DNA from: an uncultured Tidjanibacter sp.
GTDB lineage: Bacteria > Bacteroidota > Bacteroidia > Bacteroidales > Rikenellaceae
DNA: 14,198 bases
Direction of reading: 5' to 3'
Assembly: GCA_934663885.1 (NCBI GenBank)
Contig: CAKUKW010000031.1
Span: forward strand, 1 to 14,198
Shown here: positions 7,055 through 14,062 of the stretch, one piece after another
Layout: each line of letters begins with the position of its first letter
How positions within the stretch are numbered: position 1 is the stretch's first letter
Notes under the pieces: generated by a model
Told to the model about the DNA's origin: nothing
What the model saw: the letters and a program-made list of their open reading frames with translations, nothing else
The model's database searches: none
Translations under genes and position numbers: made by a program

Positions 7055-8755
7055 TTACGCATCAGCCTGCTCGAAAACAATCGCGGAATAAGGCTTAACA
7101 AGAGCACCAGAGCATCTTGTTTCAATTAAGTATTTCTGCTGGTTGTAGTCGATATCGAAGTCATCAAATAAATTTACTTCTCCACCTTTATCTGCACCAA
7201 CGTTGTAGTCCGCCATGTTAACCATGATGCCAAGTAATGCTCCTCCTTCAGCACCCTTTGCATTTTCCATTGGAGGAACCGGAACCAATTCCTTAACTCT
7301 CAGCTTCTTCGCCAGTTGAGCTTCATCGGTATACAGGTCTCTGCCAGTAGTATCGGTGAGCAGCAGGCAATTCGTGATCATATCTTCTGTTGTAAAGAGA
7401 GTCGGGTTTCCAGATCCTTTGTAATCCTTACGAGCTTTGACTACTGCTTTGATGAATGCGGTTGCTTTATCGTTATCAGTAGCGCTGGTACCGATAGTAA
7501 CTTTCTTCTTTACAGAGTACAGTTCTGCGTCAGTTACGATCGGTCTGATGTTCTGCTCATTGATCTTGTCGTCACTTGACGCAAGTCTTCCATCGCCAAT
7601 CAGATATGCTCTTGCTAATTCCTCATTCAGCATCATTCTCATTTCAGCCTTAAGCCAAGAGATAACGTCGAAATCTGTGATGTCTACAACATCATCTCTA
7701 TCCAATTTCTGCTTTTTGTAAACAGTAGTAGGAGTTGTCGTCCTCTTAAGCAGTGCGAACACTTCTTCTTTCTTGAGGTTCCCTTTTAAGTAACCTTTGG
7801 CTCTCGCTTCATCTTCCGTAATGTTCGCAAAGACAGACTTAATACGAGAGAACGGAGTGTGATGCACAGAGGCGAGAACCTTATCCACCCAACCGGTGTC
7901 CCTCTTAATAAATTCGGGGATTCCATTAAGAGTTCTAGCCTCAGGGAATAAGTAATCGATATTTTCGATTCCGTATTCCTCGCTGTGGCTTAAGAAGTAA
8001 TCTCTAAAAGAACCATATCGCTTCGCCTCGTTAATAAGATCAAGCTGCTCAGCGTGGCTAAGAGTATTTTCCTTGTTATCGTTCTCGAATACATTGTGTT
8101 TCATAGAATCGTCTCCTCCTTTTTCTTTTTCGACAATATTGCCATCTTCATCAAATTCAATTCCGGCGGCTTCCATAACTTCGCCGACCATACCATACAT
8201 AACATTTTGCTGTTCTTCTGTCATTGAATCAATAACATCTTGAACTGTCTGTTTATCTCCATCCATATCTTCCCCATCGTCTTTCTTCTTTTCTTCATCG
8301 GAATGCGATAATTCCAAAGGCTCTCCGCTATAAATAATAGCTTCCTCTTCGCTTTCTTCACCATGGCAGATGATGGAATCGATACACGCCCCCGGATTGG
8401 CTGGAGCGATTACAAGGCTGACTTCACGAATAGCTCCGTGAACAACTTTTGAACCTGCCTGCCGAAGTTTGTTTGCGTAAATAGAAAGAGCCGTAATGTC
8501 GCCATTTTCAACTAACAGCTTTGCATTACGACCCTGCTCGGTGTCATTTAATGAACAATATGCATAGACACCGTCTTCTCGGTTTTCAAGTAGTGCATGC
8601 CCGAGCACATTCATAGCGTCGTTGTGCTGATGATTCCACACGAGAGGAACAGATTTCCCACTGCATTCCTTAAATGCATCTTTAAGAATTGTTTTGCCAT
8701 CGGAGCACCGAATGTTAGCTCTGGTTGCCCATCCACTAAAATCAAATTTCTCCAT
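7055..8755 (-). CDS. Prohead protease - acidic linker - HK97-fold major capsid fusion
   Basis: One 566-residue frame holds three parts. Residues 1-130 are an HK97-type prohead protease: candidate catalytic residues are H42 or H44 (PLVWNHQHND), S91 (GDITALSIYANKL) and E111 (IREVSLVIAPANPG). Residues about 131-217 are a highly acidic, low-complexity linker (GEESEEE, DDGEDMDGD) likely acting as scaffold. From residue 218 (MKHNVFENDN) a capsid protein begins, with a delta-like helical region, IDYLFPEARTL and then an HK97-fold body that ends LVKPYSAIVFEQADA. The protease should trim the scaffold/delta regions during maturation. A GGAGG site lies 11 bases before the first ATG. A second, stronger site sits before residue 218 (see 8102-8122), so free capsid protein is probably also made. 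The active-site assignment follows the family pattern. Confidence 0.88.
   Translation of the reverse strand: MEKFDFSGWATRANIRCSDGKTILKDAFKECSGKSVPLVWNHQHNDAMNVLGHALLENREDGVYAYCSLNDTEQGRNAKLLVENGDITALSIYANKLRQAGSKVVHGAIREVSLVIAPANPGACIDSIICHGEESEEEAIIYSGEPLELSHSDEEKKKDDGEDMDGDKQTVQDVIDSMTEEQQNVMYGMVGEVMEAAGIEFDEDGNIVEKEKGGDDSMKHNVFENDNKENTLSHAEQLDLINEAKRYGSFRDYFLSHSEEYGIENIDYLFPEARTLNGIPEFIKRDTGWVDKVLASVHHTPFSRIKSVFANITEDEARAKGYLKGNLKKEEVFALLKRTTTPTTVYKKQKLDRDDVVDITDFDVISWLKAEMRMMLNEELARAYLIGDGRLASSDDKINEQNIRPIVTDAELYSVKKKVTIGTSATDNDKATAFIKAVVKARKDYKGSGNPTLFTTEDMITNCLLLTDTTGRDLYTDEAQLAKKLRVKELVPVPPMENAKGAEGGALLGIMVNMADYNVGADKGGEVNLFDDFDIDYNQQKYLIETRCSGALVKPYSAIVFEQADA
8102..8122 (-). promoter_or_regulatory. 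Internal ribosome-binding site and in-frame ATG for free major capsid protein
   Basis: Within the protease-capsid frame, AAAGGAGGA (8114-8122) stands 9 bases before an in-frame ATG (8102-8104, codon 218). Starting there would give a 349-residue capsid protein (7055-8104) without protease or linker. The ATG falls at the boundary where the acidic linker ends and the capsid sequence MKHNVFENDN begins. Use of this start is inferred, but the match and placement are good. Confidence 0.65.
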
Positions 8756-8771
8756 TTTGAATTATTCCTCC

Positions 8772-9263
8772 TTACTTAGCACCGGCTGCTAATTTCCCTT
8801 TTGCAACCAATGCCTTATCAATATTGCTGACGCCAGCATTAAACATCTCTTGGATCTTTTCGTTCTTTTTAATGTTAGTTTTAACCTTATTTGAACTTTG
8901 AACGAGAACGTCAGCTCTGGCGTCTAATTTATTAGCTTTATACAAAAGCCGATCCGCTCTTTTCTTAGAAACAAAGAAGCCATAGGCTTTGTTTCTTGTT
9001 ACGGATGCTTTTTTTCGAAGCGACTGCGCTTTTACATCGGTCTTCACCGTATTGGCATCTCTTCTTTTTGCGAGTTTTGCATGCGATTTTTGCAGCTTGT
9101 CAATCTTCTTGGTTGCCTTTTCGCGATGTTTCTTGAGCGATTCAACTGCCTTTTGTTTCTTTTCGGCAGTACTTTTTGAACTGCTTAGAGTTTTTTCGGC
9201 ACGTCGAATTCCCCATCGCATTCCCATAACACCGTAATGCTGCAAATAATTATCGTTGTTCAT
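8772..9263 (-). CDS. Basic phage protein with N-terminal HYGVMGMRWGIRR motif
   Basis: A 163-residue, very lysine-rich and largely helical protein. Residues 8-20 read QHYGVMGMRWGIR, a motif that recurs in head-region proteins of Firmicute phages; the rest is charged coiled-coil-like sequence (SLKKHREKATKKIDKLQK, KLAKRRDAN) without catalytic motifs. It lies between portal and protease-capsid, overlaps the portal by 14 bases and has a GGAGGAGG site 3-4 bases before its ATG. Position and charge suggest an internal head, scaffold-accessory or DNA-contacting protein, but no function is established by the sequence. A second gene at 12247-12621 shares only the motif. Confidence 0.7.
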   Translation of the reverse strand: MNNDNYLQHYGVMGMRWGIRRAEKTLSSSKSTAEKKQKAVESLKKHREKATKKIDKLQKSHAKLAKRRDANTVKTDVKAQSLRKKASVTRNKAYGFFVSKKRADRLLYKANKLDARADVLVQSSNKVKTNIKKNEKIQEMFNAGVSNIDKALVAKGKLAAGAK

Positions 9264-10485
9264 AAACCTCCTCCTCGACTATATTCTTTGGAACCTCTGA
9301 CTCGGATGTTTTTAAATTGCTGTTTCGAAGTTCGTCGGCTTTTGGATCATCAGACGGCTTAAGCCCTACAATTTGTCGAATCTCATTTGAAGCCATTATC
9401 TCATTTCTAGTAAACTTATCAGCAATTTCAGCCATGTTATTAATAGGAACGAGTTTGAACGGATCTCTATAGTATTCTATAGATTGACCTTGCGTTCTTC
9501 CTGTTTTAGTTAAAAACTTTCGTTTCATCTCATCGGATATGGCTGAGATTATCGGTTCAATCGTTCTGTTATAATAATTCAGCATAGTCTTTTCATCTGC
9601 AGAACCATCCAAAATAGATTGTGATAATCCTAACTGGCTAAATAGCATGCTCGTTAAATACTCAATCTGTTTAAGTAGGTTGTTTTCGACTGGTCGATTA
9701 AGCTGAGTTATTCTCTCTGATCCATCGGTATATGCTATACCATACTTGCTTCCTGTTAGCTGTTGTTCTATTGAAGCTCTTCTAGCTTCTGCCTGATTTT
9801 GTCTTGCGGGTGTCTTAATTACATAAGGTAACTGAATAATTAAATCAAGCTTCCCAGATCCAGATTGTTCATCGATATAGTCCAGCAAATTTAATTTTCT
9901 GATTAATCGTTGCAATGTTGAATTTGGTTCATTCATGACTGAATATAACGGATTCTCTATAATAGAAACCGTTTTCTTTGGAAGAACAATTTCTTGTCGT
10001 CTTCCTAAATTCTCGTTATATACAGAAACTCGAATGTGTTTTGGGAACCACTCAAGAATTTTGCCTGTGCGCATCGTATAAATTTTATAGCTGCTAACAT
10101 CTTTTGTTGATGGATCAAAGTCAGCATCTGTCGGCACTAAAGCTACACAACCTTCGTCGAGCATTGACATGACCGCATCCTGAATAAACGCCCGTCCCGT
10201 TTGATCTATGTTGGCTTCAGTTGTGAGACAATAATTTAGATCAGAATCTATCGTTTCTTTGTACCTGTCATTGTCATCTAAACGTACATGCTTAATGTCT
10301 ATGGCTGCGGCATCCAAAGCTATTCGATTATAGACTGAAGTGACTATAGATCTTTCGTTTCCTCTACTAAATCTAGGTCGGTCTGGTCTATACGAACTTC
10401 CATATCCAAAATTCGAATATGATAATGTCGGGTCTCTGTTTAAGAATGCGTTCCATGCATGTTGAATCCTGTCTACAACACCCAT
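9250..10485 (-). CDS. Portal protein
   Basis: A 411-residue protein of HK97-like portal size. Landmarks are the N-terminal SIVTSVYNRIALDAAAIDIKH (about residues 46-66), the central YVIKTPARQNQAEARRASIE, then NLLKQIEYLTSMLFSQLGLS, where portals contact DNA and form the channel helices, and the C-terminal MAEIADKFTRNEIMASNEIRQ followed by IVGLKPSDDPKADEL, a classic portal tail. Twelve copies are expected to form the vertex ring that binds the large terminase and connectors. It follows the terminase gene by 12 bases with an AGGAGGT site 5 bases before the ATG. Confidence 0.93.
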   Translation of the reverse strand: MGVVDRIQHAWNAFLNRDPTLSYSNFGYGSSYRPDRPRFSRGNERSIVTSVYNRIALDAAAIDIKHVRLDDNDRYKETIDSDLNYCLTTEANIDQTGRAFIQDAVMSMLDEGCVALVPTDADFDPSTKDVSSYKIYTMRTGKILEWFPKHIRVSVYNENLGRRQEIVLPKKTVSIIENPLYSVMNEPNSTLQRLIRKLNLLDYIDEQSGSGKLDLIIQLPYVIKTPARQNQAEARRASIEQQLTGSKYGIAYTDGSERITQLNRPVENNLLKQIEYLTSMLFSQLGLSQSILDGSADEKTMLNYYNRTIEPIISAISDEMKRKFLTKTGRTQGQSIEYYRDPFKLVPINNMAEIADKFTRNEIMASNEIRQIVGLKPSDDPKADELRNSNLKTSESEVPKNIVEEEVYEQR

Positions 10486-10497
10486 TCGTACCTCCTA

Positions 10498-12240
10498 TTA
10501 AAATGCATCTTTGTTTTGTTTATAAGCTATGTATGCGTCCATCAATGCTGCAACAGCATCGATCTTGTCGGCATATCGCTTTTTAAGTAACTTACGATTT
10601 CCATTTGTGTCCTCCATTGTGATGGAGTTTCCCATAGCGAAACTCATAAGCTCCTCGTCAAATAATAAAAGCCGATCCTCTGAAAGTTTTTTAATCTCTC
10701 CCAAAGGAATCGACTCTGTTTTAGCCCCCTGTGGAACTTTAACAGTTCCGAACTCTCCGTTTTCACTGTTCCACCGAGTAACAAATTCTTGGGCTCCATA
10801 TGGATCGTACCCGAAACAAATTACGTCGTATTCGTTCTTGATAATGTGCTCATCAAGGTCATCATAAACCTCCATCATATCCAATACGGTTCCTTCCAAA
10901 ACCACAAGGCTTCCTTCATTCATAAATTCCTCGTACTTGTAACGCATGGCTGCTGGTAGTTTTGTGAGGGTTCTAGAAGTAATATAATTTCGAGTCTTTA
11001 CGCCAAATCGACCATTTGATAATGGGAATAAAAACGTGAATGCACAAAAGTCATCGCCTTGGGATAGGTCGGCTCCGAGAGAACATGGTAACTGCCAAAA
11101 GTCACGCTTGCGATGAGGCAGGGTTTCTTCATACGTGAAGTAATATGTGTACCCTTCCATCGGAATTCCGAACCTCTTAGCAATCGTATCGTTTCTGACT
11201 GCAGGATTCTTTTCGGCCCTTTCAACATCCAACTGATATGTTTCATATGTAACCGTTTTGCCCAAGTTCGGATTTGCTTTTGCCCATTTACTCGGGTCAT
11301 TAATTTCGTCAAGACTATCCAGCTTGTACCACCATATGGAGACATGAGGATTGACGTAATCGCCTTTCAGTATGTCCATCAACTCCATTTTGATTGTATC
11401 GCCTGCTCCGTTACGGACTGTACCTTCCGAACTGATAGCTATAATCAAGTAGTCGTCCATTTTCGATGCACCTTGCTCAATTGCTCCGACGACATCTTCT
11501 CTAATATCGCCGGAAAGCCATTCGTCAATCGTTGTGACTTTAGGTCTAAAACCTTGGAGCTTATCTATACTCATAGGACGAACTTCTAAAAGTGAACCGG
11601 TTAAAAAGTTCTCTATTCCCTTTTTAGTAGCTGCAAGTTTTTGCCGATTTATCTTGGAACCTGTCGTATTCTGCAAACTCCCCTCAGTCAAAAACTTAAA
11701 CAAAGGCCCTCTCGATCTTGTTATCGCGGTACGAATTGGTGACATAACTTCTTCTGCCTGTCGCATAGTTGGTGCGGTGGTTATCTGATGGGTCGTAGTC
11801 GTATCTATGTTCAGAAAAAAATTCTGTATGCATGATCCATACATTGATTTGGCAGCACCTCTTGCTATGATTAAATACTGCTTTGTAATCAATCGCTTTT
11901 TAATAGTCTTGGTAATGTATCGTCCGCCTCGTCCTTCCGGATCAGGCTCATATACGCTACGATCAACAAAGTAATACCATCCAAATATTTGTTCTGCCCA
12001 TAGCTTGAATGTATCTAGCAAATGCAGTTCGCTTCCGTCGGTTAATGTCAATTCATTCTCGCAAAAACGAACAAAACCCTCGACAGCTTGGTCATCGTAC
12101 CAAACGCCGGGGTTATCAATAAGATCATCTATTCGATTCATCTCCATTGAGATGTTTTCACATACTGGGATTTCGCCTCTAAGCACGGCATCTCGAAACA
12201 TGCCGTAGTATTTAGGGACGGCTGTGTTTGATAATGCCAT
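10498..12240 (-). CDS. Terminase large subunit (packaging ATPase and nuclease)
   Basis: A 580-residue protein with both terminase domains. The ATPase part has a Walker A-like ARGAAKS (residues 126-132, K131) and a Walker B with catalytic acid TIDE (237-240). The C-terminal nuclease part has the expected acidic residues in GADLSQGDD (D391), FGYDPYG (D479) and ADKIDAVAALMDA (D558, D561). The enzyme cuts concatemeric phage DNA and pumps it through the portal. The start at 12240 has an AAGGATT site and lies 6 bases after the preceding gene; the portal gene follows. Length and motifs are complete, with no sign of damage. Confidence 0.96.
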   Translation of the reverse strand: MALSNTAVPKYYGMFRDAVLRGEIPVCENISMEMNRIDDLIDNPGVWYDDQAVEGFVRFCENELTLTDGSELHLLDTFKLWAEQIFGWYYFVDRSVYEPDPEGRGGRYITKTIKKRLITKQYLIIARGAAKSMYGSCIQNFFLNIDTTTTHQITTAPTMRQAEEVMSPIRTAITRSRGPLFKFLTEGSLQNTTGSKINRQKLAATKKGIENFLTGSLLEVRPMSIDKLQGFRPKVTTIDEWLSGDIREDVVGAIEQGASKMDDYLIIAISSEGTVRNGAGDTIKMELMDILKGDYVNPHVSIWWYKLDSLDEINDPSKWAKANPNLGKTVTYETYQLDVERAEKNPAVRNDTIAKRFGIPMEGYTYYFTYEETLPHRKRDFWQLPCSLGADLSQGDDFCAFTFLFPLSNGRFGVKTRNYITSRTLTKLPAAMRYKYEEFMNEGSLVVLEGTVLDMMEVYDDLDEHIIKNEYDVICFGYDPYGAQEFVTRWNSENGEFGTVKVPQGAKTESIPLGEIKKLSEDRLLLFDEELMSFAMGNSITMEDTNGNRKLLKKRYADKIDAVAALMDAYIAYKQNKDAF

Positions 12241-12246
12241 TTTTAT

Positions 12247-12621
12247 TTAATCCTTCTGTCCTTTCTTAGGATTGACTATGTTTTGCCCAAACATTTTGTT
12301 GACTGCTGCGCCCATAGCATACGTTGTTGCTTGTTTGGCAATATTCTGTCCTGATTGCTCAAGAACCGAAACGACAAATTTCTTCCCGTCGAAAAGTTTT
12401 GGCTGCTGCTCGCTTTTCAAAAGATCTCGATACGTCTTTTCATCTTGAAGTCGCCTTATTCTTTTTTTTAGTTCGTCATCGGAAAGACTTTTAGGGTCGT
12501 TAGTTTTATCACTTGACAATTTAGACTTCGCGGTTCTTCCTGCTGCTCGATCAAGTTGCTTTTTTGTTCGTCTTATTCCCCATCGCATACCTTTGATCCC
12601 ATGGTGGCAAAGTACATTCAT
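12247..12621 (-). CDS. Small basic phage protein with N-terminal HHGIKGMRWGIRR motif
   Basis: A 124-residue basic protein beginning MNVLCHHGIKGMRWGIRR. The middle is a charged helical region (LSDDELKKRIRRLQDEKTYR, about residues 46-65) and the C-terminal third is more hydrophobic (SVLEQSGQNIAKQATTYAMG). The ATG sits in an ATGA overlap with the upstream connector gene, with GGAGGAGG just before it, so the two are likely translationally coupled. The N-terminal motif matches that of the protein at 8772-9263, while the remainders differ. Such motif proteins recur near head genes of Firmicute phages; I know of no proven function and assign none. Confidence 0.65.
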   Translation of the reverse strand: MNVLCHHGIKGMRWGIRRTKKQLDRAAGRTAKSKLSSDKTNDPKSLSDDELKKRIRRLQDEKTYRDLLKSEQQPKLFDGKKFVVSVLEQSGQNIAKQATTYAMGAAVNKMFGQNIVNPKKGQKD

Positions 12622-12968
12622 ATAGTTCCTCCTCCTGTATCAACTTCCACATTAACCCTCCACTCTAATTCACTGATTTGAGAATCCAATGCAGACATGG
12701 CAGTTCCGTTTTGCGGAGGGTCAAAAGCTTTCTTAGTCTTGAAGAATATTAATGTTTTAAGTATCTCCAAATTTGTGTTCGGAGGAATTACATCACTCCA
12801 CTTACTCTCAGGACCTGTTACGATATAGCCATCGGCAATAGGAACTCCCAATTGCGAAACAACTGAAATCGCACTATTTATGTGCATAAGTATTTCTGAA
12901 TCAAAGGCATCGTAATCATCTGACAACCCGAGGAGAGATTTAATCGATAATAAAATACTATCATTCAT
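12618..12968 (-). CDS. Head-tail connector-like protein (gp6 family type)
   Basis: A 116-residue, mainly helical protein. Its MNDSILLSIKSLLGLSDDYD start, the SEILMHINSAISVVSQLGV helix and the later TNLEILKTLIFFKTKKAFDPP helix match the layout of gp6/gp15-like connector proteins, which form a ring below the portal. It ends with ALDSQISELEWRVNVEVDTG. It overlaps the upstream SH3-like gene by 8 bases and the next gene by 4. Its place before the large terminase is unusual, since connectors normally follow the capsid gene. The family call is good by pattern; no slot for another gp6-like protein is seen after the capsid gene. Confidence 0.7.
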   Translation of the reverse strand: MNDSILLSIKSLLGLSDDYDAFDSEILMHINSAISVVSQLGVPIADGYIVTGPESKWSDVIPPNTNLEILKTLIFFKTKKAFDPPQNGTAMSALDSQISELEWRVNVEVDTGGGTI

Positions 12969-13245
12969 TTTCTATCCTTTCTAAGAATTCGCGCATGCAA
13001 TAACCCTCAACCTTTCCAAGTACAACCCATACCCAATCGACAAGTGTTGGGTCGTCAACAACTGATACAGTCTCGCCTGCGTACAAAATTCTGATTACTT
13101 CTGAGTTGGTGCTTGGATTCACCCTTATTCTGAGAGCCACTTTTGCTCTTGCAGAGTAAACATCGATTTCATTTGTGATCGGCTCTTCTAAAGCCTCTTC
13201 ATTTTCGATTTCAAGTTTCTCATCTTCCATAAAAGTTTTTAGCAT
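12961..13245 (-). CDS. Small protein with bacterial SH3-like domain
   Basis: The frame opens further upstream at 13311, but a near-perfect AAAGGAGGT site 3-4 bases before the ATG at 13245 decides the start and gives 94 residues (MLKTFMEDEKLEIENEEALE). After an acidic N-terminal 20 residues, the part from about residue 29 is an SH3-like repeat: ARAKVALRIRVNPSTNSEVI, then LYAGETVSVVDD, WVWVVLGKVEGYCMREFL. The R.R..PSTNSEVI....AGE.V pattern followed by WV.V and GYC....L is the bacterial SH3 (SH3_3) signature. In other proteins this domain often binds cell wall or protein partners; its role in a packaging cluster is unknown. There is no signal peptide. Confidence 0.72.
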   Translation of the reverse strand: MLKTFMEDEKLEIENEEALEEPITNEIDVYSARAKVALRIRVNPSTNSEVIRILYAGETVSVVDDPTLVDWVWVVLGKVEGYCMREFLERIENE

Positions 13246-13255
13246 GTTACCTCCT

Positions 13256-13675
13256 TTACTTCCAAGGACAAGTATCATTCTTTTGTCGAATGATCGGTCC
13301 TGTTTGAACAATACTTATATCGCTATAGTGAATAGCTCTATGCGTCTCAATAGAAACACATACTGCGTTATCGGGATCTATTATACACGGGCGCCTTTCT
13401 AAGATGTCATCATATGTAATTGGATTAATATGGTGAACGATTATAGGTCCGTAGATTGTAAAACCATCGACACCGAGATCGCATCCGTTGTCCCTTAAAA
13501 TTATTTGACGACGAAAGCGAAGGTATTCGGATGAATGATAAAATCTTTGATTCAGCCATCGCTTTGATCCGAAAGTTTCATCACCAACTATACTGCTGAG
13601 CTTTAAGTATTCAAATCGTTCTTTAAAACTATTAAATGATAATAGTTCCGAATAAGTTTTAATCTTTTGGAGCAT
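13256..13675 (-). CDS. HNH endonuclease linked to the terminase
   Basis: The frame can start at 13690, but that ATG is part of a GGAGG site that sits 8 bases before a second ATG at 13675, so the 139-residue form is preferred. The core motif is IVHHINPIT (H81, H82 in this numbering), then DPDNAVCVSIETHRAIH with N103 and H112, as in phage HNH nucleases. The residues before it (RQIILRDNGCDL) are the usual lead-in, although the zinc-binding cysteine pairs of many HNH proteins are not complete here. Such nucleases encoded next to terminase genes are known to be part of packaging in cos phages, helping the terminase cut. It overlaps the small-terminase-like gene by 17 bases. Confidence 0.85.
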   Translation of the reverse strand: MLQKIKTYSELLSFNSFKERFEYLKLSSIVGDETFGSKRWLNQRFYHSSEYLRFRRQIILRDNGCDLGVDGFTIYGPIIVHHINPITYDDILERRPCIIDPDNAVCVSIETHRAIHYSDISIVQTGPIIRQKNDTCPWK

Positions 13676-14006
13676 CTTCAAATCCTCCATTACCGCTGTA
13701 TGTTTTCATCGCTGACATAGCTTCTTCGTACAGCTTCTCAATTTTCTCTGCAGATTTTATAGCCTCAGTTTTAGCTTTAATTAAATCTTTCTGTTCTTTT
13801 AAAATTTCTTGTTCAAGCTTTTCTTTCATCGACCCTCTTTTTAGAAAATGGGTTATAACTTGCGAAGATGCAGTGCCATCACGAAGTTGTTGCTCCGCAA
13901 GATTGACCGCAAGAGCAATCATCTGATTTTCCCGAGCTTCAGGCGATAAAGCTGGGCGTCTCTTTTTCGATGAATCGGAAGAGCTTGCAGTTTTACCTTT
14001 TGGCAT
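13659..14006 (-). CDS. Putative terminase small subunit
   Basis: A 115-residue, basic and helical protein. A disordered, basic start (MPKGKTASSSDSSKKRRPAL) is followed by SPEARENQMIALAVNLAEQQ (about residues 21-40), which resembles a DNA-binding helical head, then LRDGTASSQVITHFLKRGS, and a long coiled coil of lysine and glutamate (about 60-105). This family regularly sits first in the packaging cluster of Firmicute siphoviruses. A small terminase would bind the packaging site, which is expected close by in the leader at 14007-14198. The start has GGGGGAG 7 bases upstream. Function is inferred from place and architecture. Confidence 0.6.
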   Translation of the reverse strand: MPKGKTASSSDSSKKRRPALSPEARENQMIALAVNLAEQQLRDGTASSQVITHFLKRGSMKEKLEQEILKEQKDLIKAKTEAIKSAEKIEKLYEEAMSAMKTYSGNGGFEDAPKD

Positions 14007-14022
14007 TGGACTACTCCCCCAC

Positions 14023-14043
14023 TTCTAAATAGATTCTAAATAG
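14023..14043. repeat. 10-bp direct repeat, TTCTAAATAG twice
   Basis: TTCTAAATAG occurs at 14023-14032 and again at 14034-14043, an 11-bp period of about one helical turn. It sits just upstream of the small-terminase ribosome site, so both copies would face the same side of the helix, as protein-binding iterons often do. Confidence 0.8.
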
Positions 14044-14047
14044 TTTT

Positions 14048-14053
14048 ATTATA
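14048..14053 (-). promoter_or_regulatory. Possible -10 box upstream of the small-terminase gene
   Basis: On the minus strand TATAAT matches the -10 consensus 41 bases before the gene start. No convincing -35 box is found at 17 bases upstream, and the region is AT-rich, so this may be chance. Late phage genes are often transcribed from a promoter further upstream. Confidence 0.2.
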
Positions 14054-14062
14054 CTTCGTATA

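Noticed and set aside
11113..11589. Plus-strand ORF of 158 codons inside the terminase gene
   Set aside because: It is antisense to the well-supported large terminase, which has all catalytic motifs, and lacks a start signal; other ORFs in this gene, including a minus-strand one at 10998-11345 in another frame, are shadows in the same way.
14050..14062. Small palindrome TATAC-TTC-GTATA resembling a loxP arm
   Set aside because: Only one short arm with a 3-base loop is present, with no second oriented arm or Cre-like gene in the window; such 5-bp palindromes are common in AT-rich DNA.
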